The notes beneath the pieces are model-generated. The model ran no database searches and was not told where the DNA came from. It saw only the letters and a program-made list of their open reading frames with translations. DNA of 64,000 bases from JACCYQ01 sp036675565 (GTDB lineage Bacteria > Bacteroidota > Bacteroidia > Chitinophagales > Chitinophagaceae), in contig JAKFER010000244.1 in the NCBI GenBank assembly GCA_036675565.1, forward strand, positions 62,001 to 126,000, read 5' to 3'. The position numbers were made by a program, and so were the translations under genes. Each line of letters starts with the position of its first letter. Within the stretch, counting starts at the first letter, position 1. Shown piece by piece: positions 1-8,024 of the stretch.

Positions 1-299
1 TTTTCATTACCGCTTTGTGGTTTGGGTGTCACGGTTCCAATTTCAACAAATCCAAAACCCAGCGCTTCCAGTTCATTCAGGTAACAGGCGTTTTTATCAA
101 AGCCAGCCCCAAGACCTACCGGGTTTTTAAATTCAATTCCAAAAACTTTTACAGGAATTTTATTTTTGGGTGAATAATACTGGTAAAGTACTTTTTTGAA
201 AAAGTTTATTCCACAAAATGTCTTTAAGACATTCATTGAAAAATAATGCACACCTTCCGGCGGAAAAAGAAAAAGAAAATTGCGGAGTAAATAATACAT
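1..299 (-). CDS. pyrD: Dihydroorotate dehydrogenase (quinone), N-terminal part, cut by the window edge
   Basis: This is the first ~99 codons of a class 2 dihydroorotate dehydrogenase, the membrane-associated flavoenzyme that oxidises dihydroorotate to orotate in pyrimidine synthesis and passes electrons to quinone. The N-terminus has a short hydrophobic helix (MYYLLRNFLFLFPP) that would dock on the membrane. It is followed by the FMN-domain signature FKNPVGLGAGFDKNA and FVEIGTVTPKPQSGN, typical of the family. The ATG at 299-297 overlaps the stop of the upstream gene as TAATG, so translation is probably coupled. The rest of the gene lies before base 1. pyrC of the same pathway is also in this window but not adjacent. 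Confidence 0.9.
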   Translation of the reverse strand, partial: MYYLLRNFLFLFPPEGVHYFSMNVLKTFCGINFFKKVLYQYYSPKNKIPVKVFGIEFKNPVGLGAGFDKNACYLNELEALGFGFVEIGTVTPKPQSGNE

Positions 300-883
300 T
301 AATTATAAGTAGCTAATTTATCAAGTATTGTTTTATCCAGCATTATTTCATTCATCGCTTTATTATTTATCAAATCCATAAAGCACCATTCTTTTGTATG
401 TTCATCTTTTATTGCAGCCATTTCACTGTTCACTTTTATTTTAATGGCTTTTAAAACCGGGTCGAAACTCACATTATCTTTCCCATAAGTTTCACTCATC
501 ATGGATAGCATAAATTCATTTTCCTCTTGCTGGTTTTCTTTATTTTCAGATTCTTTAAAGGTCATAAACATATTAAAAGAATATTTGACCTTAGCAAATG
601 TGCCTTCTCCAATGGTAAATGCAGGAAAGACTTTTAGAATCTGCATCGAATCTAATGTCACTTTAACATCCTCGCTATTAAAACCTTCTTCCAGGGCTTC
701 TTTTAATTTTTCCCGTGGCGCTATTGTAAATACTTTAGGATATGTAAAATCAAGAATCAAATCAAGATCCATGTCATCATTCGCTTTAATAAAGCTGTTT
801 AAACGGGCAGTTAATGCAGCATCCTGGCTAAAAGAAAATAAGGAAACGGTTAAAAATGTAAGCAGTAGTAAAGTTTTTTTCAT
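299..883 (-). CDS. Exported protein of unknown function, upstream of and coupled to pyrD
   Basis: A 194-residue protein I do not recognise. Residues 1-20 form a clear signal peptide (KK, then LLLLTFLTVSLFSFSQ) with probable cleavage after FSQ, so it is probably periplasmic. The mature part is mixed alpha/beta, acidic, with a Glu/Gln/Asn-rich stretch near residues 112-122 and a single Cys near residue 167; no catalytic motif stands out. Its stop codon overlaps the pyrD start in TAATG, suggesting one transcript, though nothing links it to pyrimidine metabolism. The start is the only Met that keeps the signal peptide. Confidence 0.75.
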   Translation of the reverse strand: MKKTLLLLTFLTVSLFSFSQDAALTARLNSFIKANDDMDLDLILDFTYPKVFTIAPREKLKEALEEGFNSEDVKVTLDSMQILKVFPAFTIGEGTFAKVKYSFNMFMTFKESENKENQQEENEFMLSMMSETYGKDNVSFDPVLKAIKIKVNSEMAAIKDEHTKEWCFMDLINNKAMNEIMLDKTILDKLATYN

Positions 884-954
884 TGAGGGTTTTATCCAAA
901 GAAACCTTATCTCAATCTTATCTCAAAAAAATTTTTCCATCAAAACAGAAAAGT

Positions 955-962
955 TAACTTTG
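955..962 (+). promoter_or_regulatory. Candidate Bacteroidota -7 promoter element for the thiolase gene
   Basis: TAACTTTG matches the TAnnTTTG -7 element of Bacteroidota sigma factors. No clear -33 TTG sits at the expected distance. It would place transcription start near 969, which fits translation starting at 1045 rather than at the earlier in-frame ATG at 973. Confidence 0.4.
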
Positions 963-1044
963 GTATATAAGGTTGCATAAACAACCAAATGGATGGTCCC
1001 AGTTCAGCAAGGGATATTTTATAAAAATTTCAATCCAAAAAATA

Positions 1045-2223
1045 ATGCAGGAAGCATATATCATAGCTGGTTACAGAACAGCAGTAGGAAAGGCTAAAAG
1101 AGGTGGTTTCCGGTTTTACAGGCCCGATGACCTGGCCATTGATGTAATCAAAGGACTAATGGCTAGTGTGCCTCAATTGGAAGCCAAAAGAGTTGATGAT
1201 GTAATTGTCGGCAACGCCGTGCCAGAAGCAGAGCAAGGCCTGCAGGTAGGTCGTATTATATCTGCACGTGCTCTTGGCTTCGATGTGCCGGGTATGGTGG
1301 TGAACAGGTATTGTGCCAGTGGATTAGAGTCTATTACATTAGCAACTGCCAAAATCCGTATGGGAATGGCGGAATGTATTATTGCTGGCGGAACCGAAAG
1401 CATGAGCCTGGTTCCAACAGCAGGTTGGAAAACGGTGCCGGCTTATTCAATTGCTAAAGATGAACCTGATTATTATTTAAATATGGGTTTAACAGCAGAA
1501 GCGGTTGCAAAGGAATACAATGTGAGCAGGGAAGACCAGGATGAATTTTCTTTTCATTCTCACAAAAAAGCAATCCATGCAATAGAAGAGGGATATTTTA
1601 AATCAGGAATTTTACCCATTACGGTTGAAGAAGTGTATGTGGATGAAAATGGAAAAAAGAAAACGAGATCAAGTGTTGTGGACACGGATGAAGGTCCGAG
1701 GGCAGATACTTCATTGGAAGTATTGGCTAAATTAAAGCCGGCATTTGCCGTGAATGGGTGTGTTACAGCAGGTAATTCATCCCAAACAAGCGATGGAGCG
1801 GCCTTCGTAATTGTGATGGGCGAAAAGATGATGAATGAATTAGGTTTGAAACCAATTGGACGACTGGTTAATTGTGCATCTGCCGGAGTTCATCCCCGCA
1901 TTATGGGCATTGGCCCGGTGGCAGCCATTCCAAAAGTTTTGAAACAGTCCGGAATGAATTTAAATGATATTGACCTGGTTGAATTGAATGAAGCTTTCGC
2001 ATCTCAATCCATCGCCGTTATCCGAGAAGCCGGTTTAGACCCGCAAAAAGTAAATATTAATGGGGGTGCTATTGCTTTAGGTCATCCATTAGGATGCACA
2101 GGAGGTAAATTAACCATACAGGTACTCAACGATATGAAACGATTGAATAAAAAATATGGAATGGTTACCGCATGTGTTGGCGGAGGCCAGGGAATTGCGG
2201 GCATTATTGAAAATATAAATTGA
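1045..2223 (+). CDS. fadA: Acetyl-CoA C-acyltransferase (thiolase)
   Basis: A 392-residue thiolase that cleaves 3-ketoacyl-CoA with CoA at the end of a beta-oxidation round. Family signatures are present: nucleophilic Cys90 in NRYCASGLESI, His347 in GGAIALGHPLGCTGG and Cys377 in TACVGGGQG, the three catalytic residues. The start at 1045 (MQEAYIIAGYRT) matches the usual thiolase N-terminus; an upstream in-frame ATG at 973 adds 24 residues that look like untranslated leader and lies almost on the predicted transcription start. A fadN-type partner enzyme (60053-62425) is at the other end of the window, so they do not form an operon here. A hairpin terminator follows directly. Confidence 0.95.
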   Translation: MQEAYIIAGYRTAVGKAKRGGFRFYRPDDLAIDVIKGLMASVPQLEAKRVDDVIVGNAVPEAEQGLQVGRIISARALGFDVPGMVVNRYCASGLESITLATAKIRMGMAECIIAGGTESMSLVPTAGWKTVPAYSIAKDEPDYYLNMGLTAEAVAKEYNVSREDQDEFSFHSHKKAIHAIEEGYFKSGILPITVEEVYVDENGKKKTRSSVVDTDEGPRADTSLEVLAKLKPAFAVNGCVTAGNSSQTSDGAAFVIVMGEKMMNELGLKPIGRLVNCASAGVHPRIMGIGPVAAIPKVLKQSGMNLNDIDLVELNEAFASQSIAVIREAGLDPQKVNINGGAIALGHPLGCTGGKLTIQVLNDMKRLNKKYGMVTACVGGGQGIAGIIENIN

Positions 2224-2234
2224 TGAAGTAAAAG

Positions 2235-2261
2235 TCCCGGAAATATTCCGGGATTTTTTTT
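2235..2261 (+). terminator. Rho-independent terminator after the thiolase
   Basis: TCCCGGAA (2235-2242) and TTCCGGGA (2246-2253) form an 8-bp stem with a 3-base loop, followed by eight T (2254-2261). It is 12 bases past the thiolase stop. Confidence 0.85.
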
Positions 2262-2284
2262 GCCTTATTGAGTTTGCAACATCG

Positions 2285-2334
2285 TTGTATTTAAATAAAG
2301 TTTCTTAGTTTTGATCCATGTGCCTACATGGATC
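2285..2334 (+). promoter_or_regulatory. Promoter with overlapping palindromic operator candidate for the metal-receptor locus
   Basis: TTG at 2285-2287, 18 bases, then TAGTTTTG at 2306-2313 fits the Bacteroidota -33/-7 promoter. Immediately downstream, GATCCATG (2313-2320) and CATGGATC (2327-2334) form a perfect 8-bp inverted repeat with a 6-base spacer that covers the expected transcription start and the ATG at 2318. The promoter reading is by consensus; the operator role is inference. The repeat does not resemble the Fur or Zur boxes I know. Confidence 0.5.
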
Positions 2335-2662
2335 CATATTTAAAATTAAGACTGCAGCCTTCCTGCTGCTGGTTTTGATGTTGGGTATCCATGGTTTAAA
2401 ATCCTTTCATTCACATGAGATCAGTTTCCAGCATTTTTATGGACAACAGTCGCACGAGATCCTGGCCAGTGATACTGGCGAAAAGTCTGTTCATTGTTCC
2501 ATTTGCGATTACCAGCTAACGGGTAACGTTGATACTTCATTTGTTTCTTTAGAACCTGAATTGCCTTTTTTTGAAACATCGTTCGCTTCTTTCACCGAGT
2601 CCATATTTACATCTCAGTTATTTACATTAACCGGCCGCGGACCTCCTTCATTACTGGTTTAA
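2318..2662 (+). CDS. Small membrane/exported Cys-His protein upstream of a TonB receptor
   Basis: A 114-residue protein. Residues 12-27 are one hydrophobic segment (signal anchor or signal peptide). After it come potential metal ligands: His31 and His33 (FHSHE), His40, His46, then Cys60 and Cys63 in HCSICDYQL. It ends in RGPPSLLV. Short proteins with a CxxC pair and an RGPP-type tail before TonB-dependent receptors recur in Bacteroidota and are often in metal-related loci, but no function is established to my knowledge. The gene is 45 bases ahead of the receptor and probably co-transcribed. The ATG sits at the predicted transcription start, so the mRNA may be leaderless; no other Met keeps the hydrophobic segment. 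Confidence 0.7.
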   Translation: MCLHGSIFKIKTAAFLLLVLMLGIHGLKSFHSHEISFQHFYGQQSHEILASDTGEKSVHCSICDYQLTGNVDTSFVSLEPELPFFETSFASFTESIFTSQLFTLTGRGPPSLLV

Positions 2663-2707
2663 TTTTCTTTATTCCAGTTATCATTTTTATTTTCTAAATA
2701 AGATTTC

Positions 2708-5146
2708 ATGAAGAAGTTGGTTCTTACCGTTATTGGCGGTTTATTCATATCGTGTTTTGGCTTTGCTCAGTCCTTAACATCTCAGATTCATTTTTCAGAA
2801 GAAAAAGCAAACAACAGCGTTGAAAATTTTTTACTTAGCGGGAAAATTACAGATGCATCCACCGGGTTACCGTTACCAGGAGCCAGTGTTTATGTACAGG
2901 ATGAAAAGATTGGTGCCATTGCCGATGTAAATGGGATTTATCGTTTTAATAATATGCCGGCGGGGCACCATTTGGTAGAAGTGTCACATACTGGTTTTTT
3001 ATCTATCGTTGTCCATGTGGACATCAGCAGTAATTTACAAAAAGATTTTTCCCTGCAACCTTCCATCATTGAATCGGAAGGGGTTACGGTAACAGGAGTA
3101 ACCAGTGCAACCAGTATTAGGAATGCACCGGTACCTGTCACTATTTTTCGCCAGACAGAATTATTGAGAAATGCTTCAACAAACCTGATTGATGCATTAA
3201 CTCATAAACCAGGTATTTCGCAGGTTGGTACAGGTCCCGGTATTTCGAAACCGGTGATCAGGGGATTGGGCTATAACCGGGTGGTGGTTGTACATGAAGG
3301 CGCCAAACAGGAAGGACAACAATGGGGAGATGAGCATGGCATTGAAATAGATGAATTAAGTATCAGCAAAGTGGAAGTGATCAAAGGTCCCGCATCATTA
3401 ATTTATGGAAGCGATGCGTTGGCTGGTGTCATTAATATTTTATCCAATAACCCGGTGCAGGATGGTACGATAAAAGGCAATGTTTTGGCCAATTATCAAA
3501 CCAACAACCGGTTAATAGCAACACATGCAAACCTGTCTGGCAACAAGAATGGTTTTAACTGGAATGCTTATGGCACATATAAATCAGCCGGAGATTATAC
3601 AAATAAATACGATGGTCGTGTATTGAATTCAAGATTTAATGAAAAGAATTATGGTGGATATATTGGGCTGAATAAAGGGTGGGGCTATAGCCATTTAATT
3701 TTTAGCAGTTTTAATCAACAGGTTGGTTTGATTGAAGGTGAAAGGGATGATGCCACCGGGAAATTTCTATTATATGGCGGGTCTCCAATGGAAAGAATAG
3801 CTAATGATAATGATCTGAAATCAAGAGAATTATTTATTCCTTATCAATCCATCAATCATCATAAAATTGTTAGTGATAACAGTATAGCCATTGGACAAGG
3901 CAGGTTGAAATTTAACGCGGGTTATCAGAATAACCAACGCAAAGAATTTGGTGAAGCTGATGCGCCGGATGAAAAAGAATTGTTTTTTGATTTGCATACA
4001 GTTCATTACAACCTGCAATGGGTAATGCCTGAAAAAAACAATTGGCGCACCACCATCGGTTTCAGTGGAATGAACCAGTTTAATAGGAATAAAGGTGAGG
4101 AGATGATCATTCCTGATTATGACCTGCATGACCTGGGCGGTTTTGTTTTTACCCAAAAAACGTATGACAAACTTACCCTGAGCGGAGGCGTTAGGTATGA
4201 TAAAAGAAATATTCAGTCAAAAGAATTCAGCGAAGGCGGCGATATTAAATTTGCTGCGTTTGATAAATCATTTTCAAATTTGTCTGGTAGTATAGGTTTA
4301 AGTTATACACCCGGGGAATATGTAACGGTTCGGGCAAACCTGGCCAGGGGTTTCAGGGCTCCAAATTTAGCTGAACTGGCTTCCAATGGTGCGCATGAAG
4401 GAACCAATCGTTTTGAATACGGATCACAAAATCTTGAATCAGAAAGAAGTTACCAGGCTGATGCTGGCATTGACTTACATGGTGAACATATTTCATTGCG
4501 TACAAGTTTATTTTACAATTCCATCAACAATTTTATTTATTACCGCAAGCTGAATGCAATAGCGGGCGGTGATTCAATTATTGTGGATGGCAATGACCAG
4601 TTTTTTGCCTTTCGTTTTGACCAGGTGAATGCTAAATTATATGGTATTGAATTTAACCTTGATATACATCCACATCCATTAGATTGGCTACACATTGAAA
4701 ATACTTTTTCTTATGTAAGAGGTAAGCTTTCTGAAAAACAGGATGGCAGCGATAATATTCCATTTATACCTGCACCAAGAATGATCAATGAAGTAAAAGC
4801 AGAATTTTTAAGAAACGGAAAATGGCTGAAAGACCTGTACGTAAAAGTTGAATTGGATAATACCTTCAAACAAAATAATCCTTTTACCGGTTATGATACG
4901 GAAACGATAACGCCAGGTTATTCATTATTAAATGCGGGTGCCGGAGGTGATATTTATAACAAGGGCAGGGTAGTGGCTAATATTTATTTTTCTGCCAATA
5001 ATATTACCGACAAGGCATACCAGAATCATTTAAGCCGCTTAAAGTATACAGCTGAAAACAATGCAACCGGTCGCAATGGCGTATTTAATATGGGGAGAAA
5101 TTTTTCGTTGAAGATCAATGTTCCTTTTACGGCATTGTGGAATTGA
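2708..5146 (+). CDS. TonB-dependent outer-membrane receptor, ZnuD-like
   Basis: An 812-residue receptor for active uptake across the outer membrane. Order: signal peptide (1-21, ending GFAQ); carboxypeptidase-like regulatory domain (about 42-125, LSGKITDASTGLPLPGASVYV); plug domain (about 135-245, with IRGLGYNRVVV and KGPASLIYGSDALAGVINI); then a long beta-barrel ending in a barrel-like strand. The plug carries HEGAKQEGQQWGDEHGIEID, an acidic/His loop that resembles zinc or heme receptors of the ZnuD type, so a metal substrate is likely. That assignment is inference from family resemblance and from the Cys/His protein encoded upstream. No SusD partner follows, which argues against a glycan-uptake system. 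Confidence 0.9.
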   Translation: MKKLVLTVIGGLFISCFGFAQSLTSQIHFSEEKANNSVENFLLSGKITDASTGLPLPGASVYVQDEKIGAIADVNGIYRFNNMPAGHHLVEVSHTGFLSIVVHVDISSNLQKDFSLQPSIIESEGVTVTGVTSATSIRNAPVPVTIFRQTELLRNASTNLIDALTHKPGISQVGTGPGISKPVIRGLGYNRVVVVHEGAKQEGQQWGDEHGIEIDELSISKVEVIKGPASLIYGSDALAGVINILSNNPVQDGTIKGNVLANYQTNNRLIATHANLSGNKNGFNWNAYGTYKSAGDYTNKYDGRVLNSRFNEKNYGGYIGLNKGWGYSHLIFSSFNQQVGLIEGERDDATGKFLLYGGSPMERIANDNDLKSRELFIPYQSINHHKIVSDNSIAIGQGRLKFNAGYQNNQRKEFGEADAPDEKELFFDLHTVHYNLQWVMPEKNNWRTTIGFSGMNQFNRNKGEEMIIPDYDLHDLGGFVFTQKTYDKLTLSGGVRYDKRNIQSKEFSEGGDIKFAAFDKSFSNLSGSIGLSYTPGEYVTVRANLARGFRAPNLAELASNGAHEGTNRFEYGSQNLESERSYQADAGIDLHGEHISLRTSLFYNSINNFIYYRKLNAIAGGDSIIVDGNDQFFAFRFDQVNAKLYGIEFNLDIHPHPLDWLHIENTFSYVRGKLSEKQDGSDNIPFIPAPRMINEVKAEFLRNGKWLKDLYVKVELDNTFKQNNPFTGYDTETITPGYSLLNAGAGGDIYNKGRVVANIYFSANNITDKAYQNHLSRLKYTAENNATGRNGVFNMGRNFSLKINVPFTALWN

Positions 5147-5216
5147 TTTGCGGATCTGAACATTATAACGTTGATCTGTATGTGTAAATAAAATCATCTG
5201 AACTTTATATAAATTA

Positions 5217-5251
5217 AAACCCGCTATTCCGTTGCCAGGTTTAGCGGGTTT
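5217..5251. terminator. Shared terminator hairpin between convergent genes
   Basis: AAACCCGCTA (5217-5226) pairs perfectly with TAGCGGGTTT (5242-5251) across a 15-base loop. It lies between the TonB receptor and the ABC exporter, which converge here. The U-tract is poor on both strands, so it is a likely but not strong terminator. Confidence 0.55.
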
Positions 5252-5275
5252 AATTATTAAGATGAACCTGGATTA

Positions 5276-7081
5276 TCATCTTGCTTGTAATGGGGCAATG
5301 GTTTTTAATTTTCTTTCCCCGATCTGTTGTCTCCACATAGCAAAATACAATCCTTTTTCTTCCAGTAATTGTTCATGCTGGCCCGTTTCAACAATATCAC
5401 CTTTTTCCAGGACATAAATCCTGTCGGCATGCATGATGGTTGAAAGCCGGTGTGCGATGATGATAGCGATCTGGTTTCCTTTTGAAGATACTTCGCGAAT
5501 GGTTTCATTGATCTCTTCTTCTGTTAGGGAATCCAGTGCGGATGTGGCTTCATCAAAAATCAATAAACGCGGTTGACGCAACAAAGCCCTGGCAATACTT
5601 AAGCGTTGCTTTTCGCCACCAGATAATTTTAAACCACCTTCACCGATCATGGTATCCAATCCATTTTCCGCTCTAGTAACAATATTCATGCAGGATGCTT
5701 GTTTCAATACATCATATAATGCTTCTTCCGTTGCATGAGGATTTACAAAAAGAAGATTCTCCCGGATTGTGCCCGAAAACAATTGCGTGTCCTGAGTAAC
5801 AAAACCGATCTGGTTGCGCAGATCTTCAAAATCAATCACTGTTTCATCTTCACCATTATATAAAATTTTTCCTTGTTGCGGGCGGTATAATCCAACCAAT
5901 AATTTCATTAGTGTGGTTTTGCCGGATCCTGACGGACCAACAAAGGCAATGGTTTCACCCATCCTGGCATCAAAACTAATTTGGTTGATGGCATTTTGCT
6001 GGGCGCTCTGGTGTTTAAAGACAACAGATTTGAATTCCAAAGTTTTTACTTCTCCCAATGGTTTGGGATTGGTGGGAGCCGTCTCTGGTTTTTTATTCAT
6101 CAGGTCATTAAAATTATTTAAAGAGGCTTCAGCTTCGCGATAAGAAATGATGATGTTACCAATTTCCTGTAATGGACCAAATACGAAAAAAGAAAAGATC
6201 TGCATGGTTACCAATTGGCCGGCATCCATTACCTGGCCGAAAATCAACCACATTAAAATGAATAATATAATCTGTCTTAAAGTATTGACCAATGTGCCTT
6301 GTATAAAACTGATACTTCGGATGCGTTTTACTTTGGTTAATTCCAATCCCAGAATCTTAAACGTGTTTTTATTCAATCTTTCCACTTCCTGTTGTGTAAG
6401 TCCAAGACTTTTTACCAACTCAATATTTCTTAACGATTCTGTAGTAGAACCTGCCAATGAATTGGTTTGAGCAACAATGGTTTTTTGAATCACTTTTACT
6501 TTCTTACTTAAATAATTAGTGATGAAAGTAAGAACGAGCACACCACCCAAATATGCAACCGGAATGCTCCAGTGAATATAAAGCGCGGCATATACAAAAA
6601 CGAATACAACGCCTACGATGATACCGAACAGAATATTTATCAGGTAATTGATAAATTTCTCTACATCAGCCCTCACCTTGGTTAAAATAGAAAGTGTTTC
6701 ACCGCTGCGCTGGTCTTCAAATTCCTGGTATGGCAACTTCATGGCATGCTTTAAACCAACCGTAAAAATATTAGCGCCAAATTTTTGAACTATTACATTC
6801 AAGAAATAATCCTGGAAAGCTTTTGCTATCCGGCTTACCATGGCTACACCAATAGAAGCCAGCAATAACCACAGCACGCCGTAATAAGGTTCCTTATTGG
6901 TAAAAAATGAGTCCCAGGTAGGATAGAGTTCTGGGTTGCTTTGATAATTTCCAGCAAGCCTTACCAGGCTACCCAGGATGATTGGATCAATTAGTGAGAA
7001 ACCAATATTTATGGAGGCCAGTACCAGTGTTAGAAGGACAAGCCATTTATAAGGCTTTAAATACTTTATCAGAATTTTCAT
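5276..7081 (-). CDS. ABC exporter, fused membrane and ATPase domains (MsbA-like)
   Basis: A 601-residue half-transporter that would work as a homodimer in the inner membrane. Residues about 14-320 hold the six-helix exporter domain. The ATPase domain follows, with Walker A GPSGSGKT at 382-389, Q-loop near 430, signature LSGGE at 486-490, Walker B LLIFDE at 506-511 and H-loop His544. Length and layout match MsbA/lipid-flippase or multidrug exporters; the sequence alone does not settle the substrate. It ends a run of minus-strand genes after a glycosyltransferase, but a 131-base gap makes shared transcription uncertain. Confidence 0.93.
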   Translation of the reverse strand: MKILIKYLKPYKWLVLLTLVLASINIGFSLIDPIILGSLVRLAGNYQSNPELYPTWDSFFTNKEPYYGVLWLLLASIGVAMVSRIAKAFQDYFLNVIVQKFGANIFTVGLKHAMKLPYQEFEDQRSGETLSILTKVRADVEKFINYLINILFGIIVGVVFVFVYAALYIHWSIPVAYLGGVLVLTFITNYLSKKVKVIQKTIVAQTNSLAGSTTESLRNIELVKSLGLTQQEVERLNKNTFKILGLELTKVKRIRSISFIQGTLVNTLRQIILFILMWLIFGQVMDAGQLVTMQIFSFFVFGPLQEIGNIIISYREAEASLNNFNDLMNKKPETAPTNPKPLGEVKTLEFKSVVFKHQSAQQNAINQISFDARMGETIAFVGPSGSGKTTLMKLLVGLYRPQQGKILYNGEDETVIDFEDLRNQIGFVTQDTQLFSGTIRENLLFVNPHATEEALYDVLKQASCMNIVTRAENGLDTMIGEGGLKLSGGEKQRLSIARALLRQPRLLIFDEATSALDSLTEEEINETIREVSSKGNQIAIIIAHRLSTIMHADRIYVLEKGDIVETGQHEQLLEEKGLYFAMWRQQIGERKLKTIAPLQAR

Positions 7082-7212
7082 AAATGTAAATCGGTAAGTG
7101 AATGATCAACCAAAAACCGGTCAGTAAATTACAATTTGCCAAATTGACATCAATTGCCTCAAAAGTTTTCCGAATTTACAAATCTTAAACAGAACCTGTT
7201 TGTTTGATCTAT

Positions 7213-7974
7213 TTAACTGGTAAGGGAGAAAGAAGAATCATTAAATGCGGAAAATTGATTGAACAATTTTTGTTTGCTTATATAACCTTTGATTTTCTTG
7301 CTGAGTACTAAATAACTCAATAAGTTATCAGCATTAAAACATACCGGTTTTTGATGTGAGATTAATTTTCTTGCGCCTTCCAAAGTAATACTATAAGCAT
7401 GTGTGCAATCATGAAAACCGGCAACTGATAAATACTTTCCTATTGATTCCGGGTAAAAGTTTTTATACATATTCCGGCTAAATTTCAATTGGGAGTGATT
7501 GTTTAGTATTTGATAAATAGTTTTCTTGATCTTTTCTTTATTTCCATGCAATTCATTTTTTTCATAACCCAGGTAAAAAAGTTCCCAGTCAGTGGGCAGT
7601 TCCTTAATAATATCAGGGAAGTAAATGAGGTTAGCCAATTGCGGAATGGCATCATCTTCTAATATCAATGTTTTACCAATATTGTTATTGACGATGTGTT
7701 CATAAATCTGTAAATGTCCCAAAGAACAACAAAGCATGCCGATATGCATTTCCTGTGGTTTCTTATAAAATTGCTGGTAAGTTTCTGGACAATATAATGC
7801 TGCATTTTTTAATTGGTCCACACTGGTATTTTCTCTGTCCACTCCCCAAAAAAATTCAAAATTGAGACCTTCCAGCGCAGAATTGATATAATTCACCCTG
7901 TTTTGAAGGCGCGGAAGTGATAAGACGTAGATCTTATCGTAAAACTGGTTAAGAAAATTAAAGGCAGAATTCAT
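7213..7974 (-). CDS. Glycosyltransferase family 25 (LPS-type) protein
   Basis: A 253-residue cytoplasmic protein of the family 25 glycosyltransferases, which add sugars (often galactose) to lipooligosaccharide or other surface glycans. Typical features are YVLSLPRLQNRVNYIN at 16-30, the SLGHLQIYEHI segment near 84-94, and the acidic triad EDD at 106-108 (LILEDDAIP), equivalent to the DxD nucleotide-sugar/metal site. There is no signal peptide. The acceptor is unknown. The nearby ABC exporter could belong to the same surface-glycan process, but that is only suggested by position. Confidence 0.85.
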   Translation of the reverse strand: MNSAFNFLNQFYDKIYVLSLPRLQNRVNYINSALEGLNFEFFWGVDRENTSVDQLKNAALYCPETYQQFYKKPQEMHIGMLCCSLGHLQIYEHIVNNNIGKTLILEDDAIPQLANLIYFPDIIKELPTDWELFYLGYEKNELHGNKEKIKKTIYQILNNHSQLKFSRNMYKNFYPESIGKYLSVAGFHDCTHAYSITLEGARKLISHQKPVCFNADNLLSYLVLSKKIKGYISKQKLFNQFSAFNDSSFSLTS

Positions 7975-8024
7975 TAAGCGTTGCCAAAGATGGATAAAAT
8001 TTTCATTATTAAGAAAAAAAATGC

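Noticed and set aside
501..980. Plus-strand frame of 159 codons opposite the exported protein upstream of pyrD
   Set aside because: It lies antisense to a frame with a good signal peptide and pyrD coupling, has no recognisable motif and runs into the thiolase promoter.
973..1044. Longer thiolase start
   Set aside because: The extra 24 residues do not resemble any thiolase N-terminus and begin almost at the predicted transcription start.
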